A stretch of 64,000 nt of DNA from Podocnemis expansa (GCA_007922195.1 ML681964.1:3285406-3349405), one strand, 5' to 3'. Numbered from the stretch's first letter, positions 11,401 through 23,740 are shown. The notes: a model not told the origin generated them from the letters alone. Numbers and translations: made by a program.

Positions 11401-13189
11401 AAGTGCTCTGTTTTACATTAGATGCTTTCAAATGCACATTATTTGCAAAAAAAAAAAAAAAAGAGTATCTAAGCATAACATCTGCAATAACCCACAAAGA
11501 TCACAGAGACAGCAGACAAGATTGTTGTTATTTCCATGATCTTTGATGGTGAGCTAAAGCGGATGCTGACTTGCAAACAAGAAAAACTTAAAACTCTTAA
11601 GTGGCAGCAATCATACCGTTCAAGAATTTTTAAACCTCTCTTTTACAATGTCAGCTGCTTGTGACAGCTAGATTCAGATATGCAAGGTGAGAAGTGTTGC
11701 AATCCATGTATTCCTCTGGTCTTTGTCTTGCAGTGCAACTTGTAACTTCAAACAGCCTTCAGTAAACAGTCTTCTCATCACTCCAGCCTGGACTGAATTT
11801 TAATCAAGGTCCTTTAAATGCCATTGAACAAATCCATATACTATGGATTGCTTCTTGTATGCCTCTGGCCAAATGCTATTTGGTGGGTCATTTATTATTT
11901 TTAGAAAACCAAAACAATCCACATTAATAGTATAAATTACAATGTATCTAGAAGCAGGGGACAGCCATTTCTGGTGATTTAGTATTATATCTGAATGAAG
12001 CTTTTATTTATTCCTTTAAAACGATATAGAGGATGCTTTCCCTCTTTTACTCACATAAGAGGAGGAGCTAGATTCATTTCATAATTAAGTAGAAATTAAG
12101 TTGTTGGTCTTTACACATTTCCAAGCTGAATTCTAAATTTCACAGAGACTGCAGTATAGACATTCAGAGGACACGGGCATTAGAATCTTTGTCGACTGTA
12201 ACACCAACAATAAGCCAGAAATTCAAAGGATATGCTAGGTATAAGGGAGAGGTTATTTCCTCCTTTAAATTCTTTCTGCAAATCGGTCTCAGGAATCTTA
12301 GGCAGGGTTTGTACATCAATTATCAAACAAAGAAAGCATTCCAAGCATATCCTCAGGCTCAGCATAAACTCATTAGGAGGAGTGGAAATGTGGTTGTCAT
12401 TTGACTCTTCTCTTATAAGAAGACCTATATTAAGGAGGAGGAAACCAACAGATTGCTGACTGTTACCTTTCTTTCTGTTTCCCAGAGATAACTCAATTAA
12501 TCAAACTTTCTCTGCTACCTGTCAAAAAACTAGCCTCTGTCCTCCTTTGCTGAAATCTGAAATAATGCAGCCTCTTTGTAGTCCTGAGTTTTGCCTCTCA
12601 TTTGCTAAGGAACAGTTTCAGTCATTTGTGGAAAACATTGGTTTGTGTGGTTTAAATGGTTTTACAAAAGTCTCCTCCCTTTCACCAGCATCAAAGGCTT
12701 TATTTGTGAAACAGAATTTCATCTAGAGAGAGAGGGTTAGGGCCAAGGACAGCATCTGAATATAACCCTCAGAGTGGTAGCAGTAACTCAGACATTTGAC
12801 ACTTCCACTCTGTATCCTGCTTCCCACCATTCTGGAGAAAGCATCCAACATGTGGCACCTGTGGGCTCTCTCATTAATTGGGGAAGGGCTTTTAAAGCTG
12901 TAGGATGCCACACGGACACACACTCATTCTGTGGCTTGATTGTGGAACTTTCACATGAAGACACTCCCATTGGCTTTGAATTCCTGATGGCTGGAGCTGT
13001 GAGAAAATCCTGTTTGTTTCCTCAAAAGTCCTCCACTATCCTCAATTCCAACACTGTAACCAACTACTGAGGGAACTGACCCTGCTCTTGCCACTGGCAC
13101 CACATGTGATTCTAAACAAATCAGAAAGGGCCAAATTTTTCTTTAGTGTGAAGGTTATAAAAGTGAGAAAATAATTTGGCCCATAAATT
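8448..13189. other. Gene-poor AT-rich stretch
   Basis: About 4.7 kb without a recognisable repeat or gene. Short reading frames are scattered on both strands with no domain signature. The only item set aside is the exon-like segment at 10170-10298. A 15-base A-run lies near 11448. Confidence 0.5.
10170..10298 (+). other. Exon candidate (unproven)
   Basis: The sequence 'tgccttctttacag' ends at 10169 and could serve as a splice acceptor. The frame from 10170 runs 42 codons to a TAG at 10296-10298 and contains the segment MQKMQDELQLAFLSDNGALK, which looks amphipathic. I do not recognise the peptide. Chance is a real alternative, because an open run this short is common and the polypyrimidine tract is weak. 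Confidence 0.15.
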
Positions 13190-13295
13190 CTGTTTTGCTA
13201 TCTTTAAAATAGGGATAATATGAACTCACCATTGCAAAGCACTTGCACATATTCAGAAGAGCTATATGAGTACAAAATACTAATAATTATGAAAA
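13190..13295 (+). repeat. MIR-like SINE 3' part
   Basis: The tract 'ctttaaaatagggataata' followed by 'gcaaagcacttgcacat' and 'gagctatatgagtac' matches the order of elements at the 3' end of MIR/CORE-SINE-type repeats in amniotes. Old and diverged. Confidence 0.55.
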
Positions 13296-16200
13296 TAAGC
13301 AAAATAAGGGAGGAAAAAAGAAGTCATTCATTCCCATGATAATATCACTAAATTTGATGGAGTTATTTCAGATAGGTATGATCTACTGTTTTTTCAAATG
13401 TTCTGTTTGGTCTCTGTTTTAAAAATCGATGGATTGTTTTATGACTAGTAACATTCTTAGTTATGCATGCTAAAACAAGAGTAATCTAATCTCATGTTTC
13501 AAGATACAAGCAGATGCATTGATATCTGGAAGAACTTCCTCTTCCCAGTCCTTTCAGCGTTGTATAATATGATACAATTCAGAAATACAGACATCAGATC
13601 TAATTGTGGCATAGAGAATATATATATTCTTAACCAAAAATCCAAGAGGTTATTTTTGTGGTGTCATCCAATCTTCTGTCAATGGAAAGTAGGAAGAGGC
13701 AGAATTCCCCATCTCCTAGAAATTCACTTATTTGAGAGATAATATCGAAGGCTAGGACATGCAGTATGGAGACTCCATACCTCTTTGTTGCCTCCCGCTG
13801 GCTTGATCCCCTGTTAATACTGGCCACTCCCCCTGCAACCCATTCTGAAAAGGGAAATTCCATAGCTCTGAATAGGCTGTGCTCAGGATAGAGTCCTCAT
13901 GAGACTGATTTCCAGCCAGAGATTTGGAGAAGCTCTAGAATTTAGTTACCCATATAAACCTTAGAGAATTTATCTGACAAAAAAACATGTTGAGTATAAC
14001 TTTCAGTCTTTACAATCATCAAACCCATCAGCAGGATCAATATGAAGACTCTGGCCAAACAAATAGCACTTCACGGGTCTGGTTGAAAGTTCAATAAAGT
14101 CAGTGGAGAAACTCCTCATTGACGTGGTCCTACACCTGAATCCTTTACAGTATTTAAATTCACAGTGGTTATTTCCTTGTTTGATAAGATACTGAAAATT
14201 GTCAGCTGTTGAACATAACTGATTTTAAGAACACACTAGTTTTGGATCAATTTCTGAATTAAGTTCAGAATGAGTTATTTTGGGTCTATTTTTGTTTGTA
14301 TTGAAATAGATGCTTCAGTGTTTTTAGCTGTTTTAGCAGCAGCTGTTGCTGCCGACTACATTGCTATAACATGAATAAATGTTGGATCCAAGATTATTAT
14401 TTCAATGGCAACTTAAATTGTGCTTTGATTTTTTTTCACAACTGATCAAACTGTGCACTGTAGATTTGTTCTAACAGTTTTTGAAATTTCCATAAAAAGA
14501 AATATCTAATATCTGTGGTAAACTATGTTCAAACAATCAGAGTCTACATAAAACCTGCTAAACCATAACTTTGTCTATTAATTAGGTCTGTCTTCAGTTA
14601 CACTATATATCCTTCTCTAACTTGGATTTACCAGATTGCCTAACTCTAGCTAGTTATTTTCTGCAACACTATTAGCCTCTAAGTAATTAATGGGCAAAGA
14701 ATTCTCAAGCCAGAAACCATAGCTTCCCTCCCAAACTTGTTTGAATCTGAAATACAAGACACACACACACACGCACAAAACTCTCTCAGAATTAGTAGGT
14801 ATCTTCCACTCTTTCAGTCAAGCAGCTTCTACTGTTCTACTTCCTGCCTTCCAACTGACTTCCTTTATCCTTTACATTTCTTGTGAGTTTAATTCTCCAG
14901 ATTTAAAAATCAAAGTTTGTAGAAAAATAAAATTCCCACATGCTCTCTGTCAAACATTAAATGTTTGGATTTTTTTCCAGTAAAAGTGAAGAAGTTCCAC
15001 TAAAGTCAATGACATGCAAAGGAGCCAGTCACTGAGTACAACAAGCAAGATTTGATCCCAAATATTTAACTATAATATAAAGAATTATTGCTTCCCTGCA
15101 AATCTAAGCTCTCTCCTGCCCTGCTATTTCTCCCTACAATGAATTATCTTTCATTCACATAAGCATGGTATTTGTGGGTAATATATGTTAACAAGTTAAA
15201 GTTTCCGTGGAAATACAGATAGGTTGTAATTTGCATCTTAGATTTATTTTAAACATTCCTAAAATATAGTCTCTTGACAGAATTTGAAGCATGGTCACTG
15301 CTTGCTGCCTTTGGTTTCACAAACTGGATAATAATTGACGTGAAGCTTTTAAGCAAACACACCCATCAAATAAGCCAATTTAATATAAATGATTTTTTTT
15401 TTTCTGGAACATCTGCACTAAAATGAAAATTGGCCTTTCAACCAGGGCCAACTGTAGATTCTTCAAACATTTTCCGTGAAAAAAGACTCCCAATGTTTCT
15501 CTTATTTTTAGACTTGGGAGCTATTTTTCTAATGATAGTTCTCTGCTTGCAAAACCTGATGTCCGCCATTCTTAACACGGGTTTTACCATATGTTTAAAG
15601 ATTTCATTTTAAAGATACAGTATTGACCAAAGTGTTAATAGAAACTGATGGCAGGAACCAATACAAAACTGCAACACACACTTTGTTACAAGCTGTGTTA
15701 TTTCAACCATTATATAGCCTATTTCCATTAATTAGATTTTAGCTCTTACAGAGCTGGGAGTCAAGGAGGTAAGGGAACCTCTCAAACCATTAAAATCTCA
15801 ACCTCTGCAACTTATTTTAGGAGTCAGAGCACCACTGAGCTCATTATGCATGTAAAACTTTGCAGAAGATGACTGATCAGCTGCAGTGTCTCGCTTCTTC
15901 AGTTCCGGAGTTGAAAACTAGACCACAGCATATAAGGAATTTTCACCTGAAGTTTAAAATGCCTGTATACAGAGAAGTTTAATTTATTATTCTAATGACT
16001 TTCACAGCATGAGATTCTCACTGGGAGACATGCCTGTATGCATTTAATAAGGCTGCAGAGATTGGGACTATTCCTGAAGGACTCTCCAAATCATTTCCAA
16101 AGCATCTTTTTATAGATAGCAAAGTATAAATTATGTAAAAAGGCATTTAAGATGGATACTATCTAATCTATTGGACTGTTAACCCCTCTCTGTTACATTA

Positions 16201-16618
16201 ATCTATAAGACTGAAAACAACCCACTTTTAGCATTGAGACCCTGTTAACACATTTTGATATAATGCTCTGGCCAACAGAAATGTAAAAAAGTATTCACAG
16301 ATTTCTTTTTCCTCCCCATTGAGATCTAGATAGCACATTTGTAACTAATTCTGTCTCTTATGCTTATGTTTGCATCCAGCAACCAGAAGACCAAAACTCA
16401 CAACTAATGATCTTAGGACGAGGCTGTAGAAAGCAGTAAAGAAGTCAGATACTTCCTTTTAGTAAATTGGTATCTTACTTATCACTGGAACCATAGGGTT
16501 GGGGCGGGGGGGAGGCGGACAGTGCAGGAAAAGGATGCCCCCACCAGCCAACACAGTGCGATTTTCCTAATCTTCATCCACTTGCCCTGCAGCAGAAGAT
16601 ATGGAGGTCCAGTATTCA
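13296..16618. other. No gene recognised
   Basis: Unique-looking AT-rich DNA. A short AC tract lies at about 14758-14777. No reading frame has protein-like support. Confidence 0.5.
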
Positions 16619-16821
16619 CAAACTCATAGAAGATTATGGTTGGAACAGATCTCAGGAGGACATCTAGTCCAACCATTTGCTCAAAGCAGGATCAACCCCA
16701 GCTAAATAATCCCAGCCAGGGTTTTGCCAAGCCTTACTTTAAAAACCTCTAAGGACAGAGATTCCACCACCTCCCTAGGCAACCCATTCTACCCTCTTAG
16801 AGAAAAAGATTTTCCTAAGAT

Positions 16822-17266
16822 CAGGGACATCGCTGCCCCAGGGAAGCACCTGGGGCACCAGCCCAGGCCATGACCCCTGGCCTCAGGCCACGTCCCCGGC
16901 TGGGGATGCGGCCAGGAGTGGCTGAGCCCCGGATCCCCAGCTAGGGATGGGGCCAGGAGCACCCTCCGCAGCCACAGGTGGCTGAGCCCTGGATCCCTAG
17001 CCGGGGATGGGGCTGCTGTGGCCAGGGGCGGCTGTGCCCTGGATCCCCCGCCGGGGAGGGGACCAGCAGCAGCCTCCATGGCCGCAAGCAGCTGAGCCCT
17101 GGATCCCCGGCTGGGGATGGGGCTGCCACAGCTGCGGGCGGCTAGGCCCCGGATCTCCAGCCCAACTGGCCCGGAGACCAGGAGAGGCAGGCCCTGCCAA
17201 ACCTGGGGCACTGGCACTGGGATTCTGGGCACGTGCCCCCTGTGCCCGGTGCCAGCGATGCCCCTG
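16822..17266. mobile_element. hAT-type element with tandem repeats, CAGGGRCATCGCTG ends
   Basis: Begins CAGGGACATCGCTG and ends CCAGCGATGCCCCTG, a near-perfect inverted terminal repeat. Flanks cctaagat (16814-16821) and cttaagat (17267-17274) form an 8-bp duplication with one difference. The 445-bp body is GC-rich, codes for no transposase and contains a five-unit minisatellite. It lies in a reverse CR1 and is younger than it. Confidence 0.85.
16921..17160. repeat. Minisatellite of about 50-62 bp units
   Basis: The phrase 'ctgagccctggatccc' recurs in variants at about 16921, 16980, 17030, 17092 and 17141, giving about five diverged units inside the hAT element. Long reading frames across it on both strands result from the repeat and its high GC, not from genes. 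Confidence 0.75.
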
Positions 17267-17453
17267 CTTAAGATACAACCTAGACCTCCCCCACTGCAAC
17301 TTGAGACCATTGTTCACAGTTTTGCCATCTACTGCCACTGAAACAAGCCTAATTGTATCCTCCTTGGAAACAACTTTTAGGTAATTAAAGACTGCTATTA
17401 AATTCCCCCTCATTCTTCTCATCTGATGGCTAAACAAGCCTAATTCCTTAGCC

Positions 17454-17855
17454 CAGGGCCATAACTATGGCGGGGCAGCAGGGCAAAGCCCCAGGTGCTG
17501 AATTTTAAAGGGTGCTGAGGAAGGCACCCTGCCAGGGGACCCATTCGCTGGGGAAGCTGTCCAATAGGCTGGCAGTGAAAGCGGCCTGCTGGAGGACCCT
17601 GCCAGCTGGCAGGGAAAGCTGCTAGCAAGGGACCCTGCTGACCGGGGGGAAGGTGCTCCACCAGGGCACCCTGCTAGCTGGTGGTAAAGGCGTTCCACCA
17701 GGGAAACTGCCTGGCTAGGGTACTCCCAGCGGTTGCAAAGTCCAGCTCCAGCTCCAGCTCCCCGTTGCTGGCTGGGGCCAGATTGGGCTCGGGGGGGGGG
17801 GGGGCAGGCCTGGGGTAGCCTGCCCAGGGCACCAACCTTTCTAGTTATGGCCCTG
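17454..17855. mobile_element. hAT-type element, CAGGGCCATAACTA ends
   Basis: A perfect 14-bp inverted terminal repeat: CAGGGCCATAACTA at the left and TAGTTATGGCCCTG at the right. Flanks ccttagcc (17446-17453) and cctcagcc (17856-17863) are an 8-bp duplication with one transition. The interior has loosely repeated 'accctgcyagctgg' phrases and a G-run at about 17791. No transposase is seen. A small relative is at 62037-62182. Confidence 0.88.
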
Positions 17856-18144
17856 CCTCAGCCTTTCCTCATACGTCATGTGCTCCAGTTCCCGAGTCTC
17901 TCCAATTTGTCCACATCCTTTCTGCAGTGGGGGCCCAAAACTAGACACAGTACTCTAATAAGGCTTCACCAGTGCCAAAGAGAGGGGAATAATCACTTCC
18001 CTAGATCTGCTGGCAATGCTCCTACTAATGCAGCCCTATATGCCATTAGCCTTCTTGGCAATAAGAGCACACTGTTGACTCATATCCAGCTTCTTGTCTA
18101 CTAGAACACACAGATCCTTTTCTGTAGAACTGCTGCCTAGCCCA

Positions 18145-18405
18145 CAGGTTGGCAACATTTGCCAGCCTCTGTGCCAGCCCCCCACTTCCAGCCCTCAGAA
18201 GGTGCCAGGGATGATGCCAGGAGGAGAAAAAAGACATCCCACATGCATGTCTCTTATGGCCTCAGGTCCTGCTGGGAGGGGGTGGAAAGAACAGGGGAAA
18301 GTAGCTGTGGTGCACTCACAGCCACACAGGGCCAGGAGACCTGTGTGCTGCTCAGAATGGGAATGCATGCCATCCTTGGCATGCATGCTGGGGGGTTGCT
18401 GATCC
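18145..18405. mobile_element. hAT-type element, CAGGTTGGCAAC ends
   Basis: Starts CAGGTTGGCAAC and ends GGTTGCTGATCC, an imperfect inverted repeat. Flanks ctagccca (18137-18144) and ccagccta (18406-18413) agree at six of eight positions. CR1 sequence is continuous across the insertion. The right boundary is uncertain by a base or two. Confidence 0.7.
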
Positions 18406-18464
18406 CCAGCCTAACCATTCAGTCCCCAGTCTCTAGCACTGCACGTGATTCTTCTGTGCAAAGT

Positions 18465-18674
18465 TCAGGACTCTGTACTTCTTGTGTTGAATCTCATCAG
18501 ATTTCTTTTGACCCAATCTTCCAATTTGTCTAGGACACTTTCTATCTTTTCCCTGACCTCCAGTATAGCTATCACTTCCCCCAGATTAATGTCATCTGCA
18601 AACCTGCTGAGAGTGCAATCCATATTATTAAAGATGTTGAACAAAACTGGCCCCAACTCCAACTCCTGGAGCAT
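18465..18674 (-). pseudogene. CR1 reverse transcriptase fragment with FADD box
   Basis: The minus-strand frame contains LGPVLFNIFNNMDCTLSRF followed directly by ADDINLGEV. Together these give the CR1 block with catalytic FADD, and the downstream LEDWVKRNLMRFN matches the usual following segment. It is the most readable part of the reverse CR1. The frame breaks on both sides. Confidence 0.85.
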
Positions 18675-19312
18675 TCTGCTTGTTACCAGCTGCCAACTAG
18701 ACTACAAGCCATTGAGTCCAATGATTTAGCCAGATTTCTGTCCACCTTATAGTCCATTCTTCCAACACCCATATCTTTAACTTGTTGATAAGAACTTTGT
18801 AGGAGACAATATCAAAAGCTTTCCTAAAGTCAAGGTATATCATGTTTACTTCTTTCCCCCTATCCACAGAGTCAGTCTTCTCATCATAGAAGGCAGTCAG
18901 GTTGGTCCATACTGACTGTTCCTGATCACCTTTCTGTCTTCCAAATGCCTTGAAATGGATTCCTTGATTCCACTAATTTTCCTTGGACTGAGTTGAGGCT
19001 GACCAGTGTATGGTTCTCCAGACCCTTCTCCTGTTTTTTTGAAGATGGGCACTATATTTACCTTTTTTCACTCAATCACTATGAATTTTCAAACATAATG
19101 GCCAAAGGCTCTGCAATCAGATCAGCAAACTCCCTCAGCACACTGGGCTGCACTGTATCTGGTCCCAACTTGTGCATGTCTACCCTTTCTAAATAGTACT
19201 GAACCTGTTCTTTTAGCACTATGAACTGCTTACCTCCTTCCCATTCTGTGCTACCCAGGACAATAGTCTGTGGGCTGACCTTGTCCATGAAGACAGAGGC
19301 AAAAAAAATCAT

Positions 19313-19367
19313 TGTTCTGCCTTAACACTTCATGAAATCAAAATGTTCTGCCTTAACACTTCATGAA
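19313..19367. repeat. Direct duplication of 25 bp
   Basis: The 25-bp tract starting 'tgttctgccttaacactt' occurs identically at 19313-19337 and 19343-19367, separated by 6 bp. Identity suggests a recent local duplication at the edge of the CR1. Confidence 0.9.
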
Positions 19368-19371
19368 AGGT

Positions 19372-20714
19372 ATTAATTTTTACTTGACAACCCTGTTAGG
19401 AGTAAGATTCATTCCTTTTGGAAGAGGTACAAAACTAGCTTCTCTCCTCTATTCTTTTTTCATAAAAGACCGTCTGCACATAGTTGGAATTCACATACCA
19501 TGGTACTGAATACTATAGAAATATCGAGACAGATAGATAAGCTAGGGGCCAGGAATGAAATTCACCCAGATAGCTAGTAATAGAGGCTAATGCCGTGATT
19601 CAAATCTTTATCATCTTCCTCCACTGAAGTTACAAGCAACACCTTCAGGACACTTCTAAAAGTCTGACTGTTACAGATACAGGACACCAAGCCTAGCACA
19701 CATGATAGCCCAGATAGGTTAGATTACTCAGTCTCCCTGACTTCAAGACAAAAAGTCATAGACTGACCTACATCTAGTATAAGCATCACTCCCCATTGCT
19801 ATTAACAGATATGCATGACTCAAAATGAACTTTAATCTAACATTTTCTTTGTGACATTGTCTACCCAGATGTCAGCTCTGGACAGGGCTGCAAGCTAATT
19901 CACTCATATGCTAACAAAAATCAAAGGAAGTGTCAAAAGATGCTTTAGTATAATCAGTCCAATTCATTTGAGTGCTAGTGTAGTTCAAAAGAAACGCTAG
20001 TGATATACGTCTTCACTTTTCTATAACCTGCTGATTGCTACTGCATTACACTACGTATATCCCTGTAATTAGTTAACTGTAAATCAAAAGTGCATGTTAT
20101 TGTTGAGATGAGAGTGTACTTGATGGGTAAACTTCATGAAAACTAATGAAAGATTGTTGTTTGTTTTACATTACCTTTTACATTGTATAAATCTCTTCAA
20201 TTACATTACCTATCAAACATGACTGGAGCCTTAGAAATGTAAATGAAGAAGAGTGCTAATCTCGACGCAAAGATGACTAAGGCCAATAATGGAAATTCAC
20301 TGCTCCACATGGCAGAAGACACTGTTCAGACAGTCTTCTGAACAGGAACTGTAAATATTAATTCAAGGCATAATCCCAATCTTTGGATTTATTCTAACAG
20401 AATGGAATATCTGGACAAGATGGAAATCCAGAGTTATTCTGGATAATTCTAAAAGACTGTTAGGAAACTAAAAGATTACTACATCTCTGGCCTTGTATTC
20501 ACCCATGGCAGTAAGTTCTCCACCATCATTTCGATCTTCCAGATCGACTGATCGGGTCTGTGAAGACTCACTCAGACAATCAGGAAGTCAACCCCTAAAC
20601 ACCATCCCAGCAACTGGAGAAGTACCGAGTCAAAGGTGGGGGCTTTGACTTTGACTCAGTGCAGTGGACATGCCGGATGGAAAGAAGTCAAAGGGAGATA
20701 CACAAGTTATTTTA
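19372..20714. other. No gene recognised
   Basis: Unique-looking sequence between the reverse CR1 and a Penelope-type inverted pair. No supported coding or repeat feature. Confidence 0.4.
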
Positions 20715-20931
20715 GTAAAACAAACAAGGAGTACTGTGGCAGTTAAAGACTAACAAATATATTTATTTCATGACCTTTCATGGGAGAAAATCCCACTTCT
20801 AAGCATCTGACAAAGTAGGATTTTCTCCCCCACAAAAGCTCATGCAATAAATAAATTTTCTAGTCTTTGAAAATGCCACAGGACTCCTTGTTTGTTTTGC
20901 TGAACTAGACTAACACAACTACTCCCTTTGG
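20715..20931. repeat. Penelope-type terminal repeats, head-to-head pair
   Basis: 20715-20801 is the reverse complement of the terminal repeat seen at 59525-59655, and 20802-20931 is the forward copy. They meet at the hammerhead-like box, so the whole tract can fold into a long imperfect hairpin. No Penelope coding sequence lies between them. This could be a drastically shortened element that keeps an inverted left end and a direct right end. Confidence 0.82.
20807..20845 (+). ncRNA. Degenerate hammerhead-like motif
   Basis: CTGACAA at 20807-20813 is followed by a stem-forming tract (taggatttt / ctccccc) and then CAAAAGC. This is the layout of a hammerhead core (CTGANGA, stem II, GAAA, stem III), but both boxes carry a G-to-A change, so catalysis is not expected. 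Confidence 0.4.
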
Positions 20932-21207
20932 AAATTATTTTAAATAACTTGCATATCTCTCTTAAACTACTTCCGAAAAAGGCAGGCAACACAGGCCTGC
21001 CCTCAGTTATCATTTTGGGTTAACAAACTTTGATTCAGCTGTTAATTTATTTTACCTGCTTTAACTTCCAATAATTTTCATTGTTCTTCTTAGCTAATAA
21101 ACCTTTAGTTAGTTTACTATAGACTTGGCTGCCAGCATTGTCTCTGGTGTTAGATCCAGAGTACCAAACTGATCAGGAGTAAGTGACTGAGCCTTTGTGA
21201 CTGGGAA

Positions 21208-21324
21208 GTTCCAAAGGGGTGGCTGTGTTGCTCTAGTTCAGCAAAAAAAGCAAGGAGACCTGTGGCACTTAAAAACTAACAACTTAATTTATCGCATGAG
21301 CTTTTGTGGCAGAAAATCCCACTA
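21208..21324 (-). repeat. Penelope-type terminal repeat, reverse
   Basis: The tract from 'ccaaaggggtggctgtgttg' through 'caaggagacctgtggcac' to 'ttgtggcagaaaatcccact' is a reverse copy of the terminal repeat, ending inside the hammerhead-like stem. Confidence 0.82.
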
Positions 21325-21511
21325 ATCTAATATGATTTTTGGCTTATATAACCTTTTATCAGTAAGTCCAGTTTGTCTGGGTGGTAAAATAACCTGGAAA
21401 GACTAAGACTCTCCAGTCTGTGACTCCATGAGAAGACAAATATAATGATCCAGGAATTCATATTTATACTGGCTTACTGAAATTAATTATACTACAAGTG
21501 TGGGTTATCTC

Positions 21512-22193
21512 CAGGGGTTAAAGTATAATTTGGGGGGCCCTGGAACCCTCCTAAACTTCCAGGCCCACCCTCATGCTGGTCTGGGCCCACCCTCATGCAG
21601 GTCCCCCACCCAAGCTACTGCCCCCCAGCCCAGGTAGCCATTTGTGAACACTTTGGAGTGCCACATGCATCAGTTATCACTCTGCTACATCCCCCCCCAA
21701 CTATACACCCCCCCCACCACCAAACCCCCTCAGCTACACACCCCCAACAAACAGCCACCCTGCAACCCCAGCTACACACCCTCTGCTACACATCCATTCC
21801 CATCTACCTCTGCTACACACACACACACACACACCCTGCCCCACACAACCCCCAGAAGCAACCCACCCCCCCAAAGCCCTTACCTTGGCTATTTGCACAT
21901 TGCCTGAGTGGCTGGAAGCTGCTTCTGGCTACAACCTGCTCCACCCCGCAGGGGGGAGATTCACAAACTCTCAGCCTGCTGTAGCTCTCTGCTGGCTGGG
22001 ATTGAGGAGCAGGATTTAAGATGGAGCCATCGGAACTCTGCATTTCAGCTGCTCATGCTATTTTTAGAGGGGCCCTGGCACTCTGCATTTCAGTGCATTC
22101 CTCTAGTTTTAGAGGGGCCCAGAACACTGCCCGCCTAAAAATAGGGGGCCCCAGAACTGCATTCCCATGCGTTCCCCTTTACTTTAACTCCCA
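21512..22193. mobile_element. hAT-type element, CAGGGGTTAAAGTA ends
   Basis: Left end CAGGGGTTAAAGTATAATTT, right end TACTTTAACTCCCA. Flanks gttatctc (21504-21511) and gttgtctc (22194-22201) form an 8-bp duplication with one transition. The inside holds a C-rich array with 'agctacacaccc' units (about 21680-21835) and the 'ggggcccctaaaaatag'-like subterminal phrases shared with 3498-4745, 38220-39070 and 53127-53599. No transposase. Confidence 0.88.
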
Positions 22194-23740
22194 GTTGTCT
22201 CCCCTGTTTTCTGACTGTCTAGCCTGAGATTGGCACTCATAGTTGCAAAAGTTCTACGCAGTGTGACATACTTCATCTAGCATATTTCTGCTTCTTACTT
22301 GGTATCATACTTATATTTATTATGAATGAAAATGTATTGTCTATCTAGCCTAATCTTTTTATACCATTGTTTACCTGCAAGCTGCAAATCCCTTCAAGTT
22401 CAAGAGAAACGCCTGTTCAAAATCTTGAATCTGAATAAATTCCTGCAGTTTTGATTCTGCTAGATCCGAAATTAGAAGGAAATTATTTTCCATTTCAGGG
22501 TTCAATGCGACCAAAAACTTGTTAAAATAGTCAGTCTTAGGGTATTCCTGCCACTTGAGGCCACAGTCTCACAAAAACAACAGCACATTTTTCCATGCCC
22601 TTGAATCTAGACCAGGTAATTCAGCCTCAGACATGAATCATAGCCTGACCATAATCCAGGTTCAACTCTGAAAATCATCTCCTTGACCCATTTCTAATTA
22701 CAAGTAACCTTGATTTGATTTTTATTTCAGTAAACAGACATGCTGGGTACAAGCATTTTTCACACTACGTCTAGAGAACAGATAATATGTACATCAGAAG
22801 AGGTATTTTTCCTCCTTCATGGAATGATAGTTTTTGCAAGTCATGACCACAAGTAAAAATCATGTTAAAATATTTGACAAGAATGCTCATTACTTTTCCG
22901 CCAGAAATGACTGTATGTTTCTGGTTTTAAAGACATATTGTCAGATTACCAACACAAATGACCACTTTTCATATACGCCAGCAAAACAGAAACAGCTACC
23001 AGATTGTGTGAAAGTCAGTGTCAACACACTCCTCTCTGACTTTCAATAGAAGGGAACTTCCCGGAGTCATCCAGGGATGAAAAGATACAATCCAATGATA
23101 GAACATTTTGATTAGAATATATAACACCAAGAAGTTGTCTACTGGCAGCCACATATTTTCCCATTACGACAGTAAGACATACTATAAAAAGGAATTACTT
23201 TTCCAACTATGATTCCATTGAGAGGTTTATGAAACCTCAAGCTGGCATGAGACAACAGTCTCTGGAGTCCAAACATTAGAAAAAGAAATGTATTTACAGT
23301 AAGTGTTTTTTTTCCCCCAAAGAATGAATATAAAATCTCTTTAACTGCACATTTTCAGGCTTACTGTCACACAGCTGATGCTTATTTGCATCTCCCTACA
23401 ATGTAAAATCTTGTAGTTAAAACAACAAACATAAAAATGGCCACGCCGGGTCGATAAAACCATCAATCTAGCCCAAGTAATTATCTGTTGCCCGTTCTCA
23501 GCTTCTGGCAAACAACCACCTCTGCCTATCCTGGTAATAGCCATTGAGGGACCTATCTTCCATGAACTTCAGTTCTTTTTGAACACAGTTAGTCCTGGCC
23601 TTTACAATATCCTGTTCAATAGAGAATCTGTTACCAAAACATATTCTTCAGTAAGACCTCTCATAGCATATATTGTATTTGCTTTTTATTTCAGATGAAA
23701 GAGTAGATTTTAATAGAGAGTTGCGGTTGAATGTCCAGTA
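22194..23740. other. No gene recognised
   Basis: AT-rich stretch with scattered short frames and no repeat I can name. Confidence 0.4.

Larger units (their letters stand above)
16619..19371 (-). mobile_element. CR1 non-LTR retrotransposon, reverse, three insertions
   Basis: A reverse-strand CR1: the 3' end is at 16619 ('aactcatagaagattatgg') and ORF2 extends to about 19371. On the minus strand 18465-18674 encodes recognisable reverse transcriptase. The element is interrupted by hAT insertions at 16822-17266, 17454-17855 and 18145-18405, each with its own 8-bp duplication, and CR1 resumes after each. It is 5' truncated and carries stops, so it is dead. The left part of ORF2 beyond 19371 is absent. 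Confidence 0.85.

Noticed and set aside
16921..17160. CRISPR-like regular repeats
   Set aside because: Units are diverged and contiguous, without unique spacers, inside a eukaryotic transposon.
16789..17310. 173-codon reverse frame and its shadows
   Set aside because: Made by GC-rich minisatellite units inside a hAT element; several frames are open at once.
20715..20931. tRNA-derived SINE explanation for the 'caaggagtcctgtggcac' repeats
   Set aside because: No A and B box pair was seen, and the same sequence ends a Penelope-like element at 59525-59655.
21595..21984. 129-codon Pro/His/Thr-rich forward frame
   Set aside because: Low-complexity C-rich array inside a hAT element.
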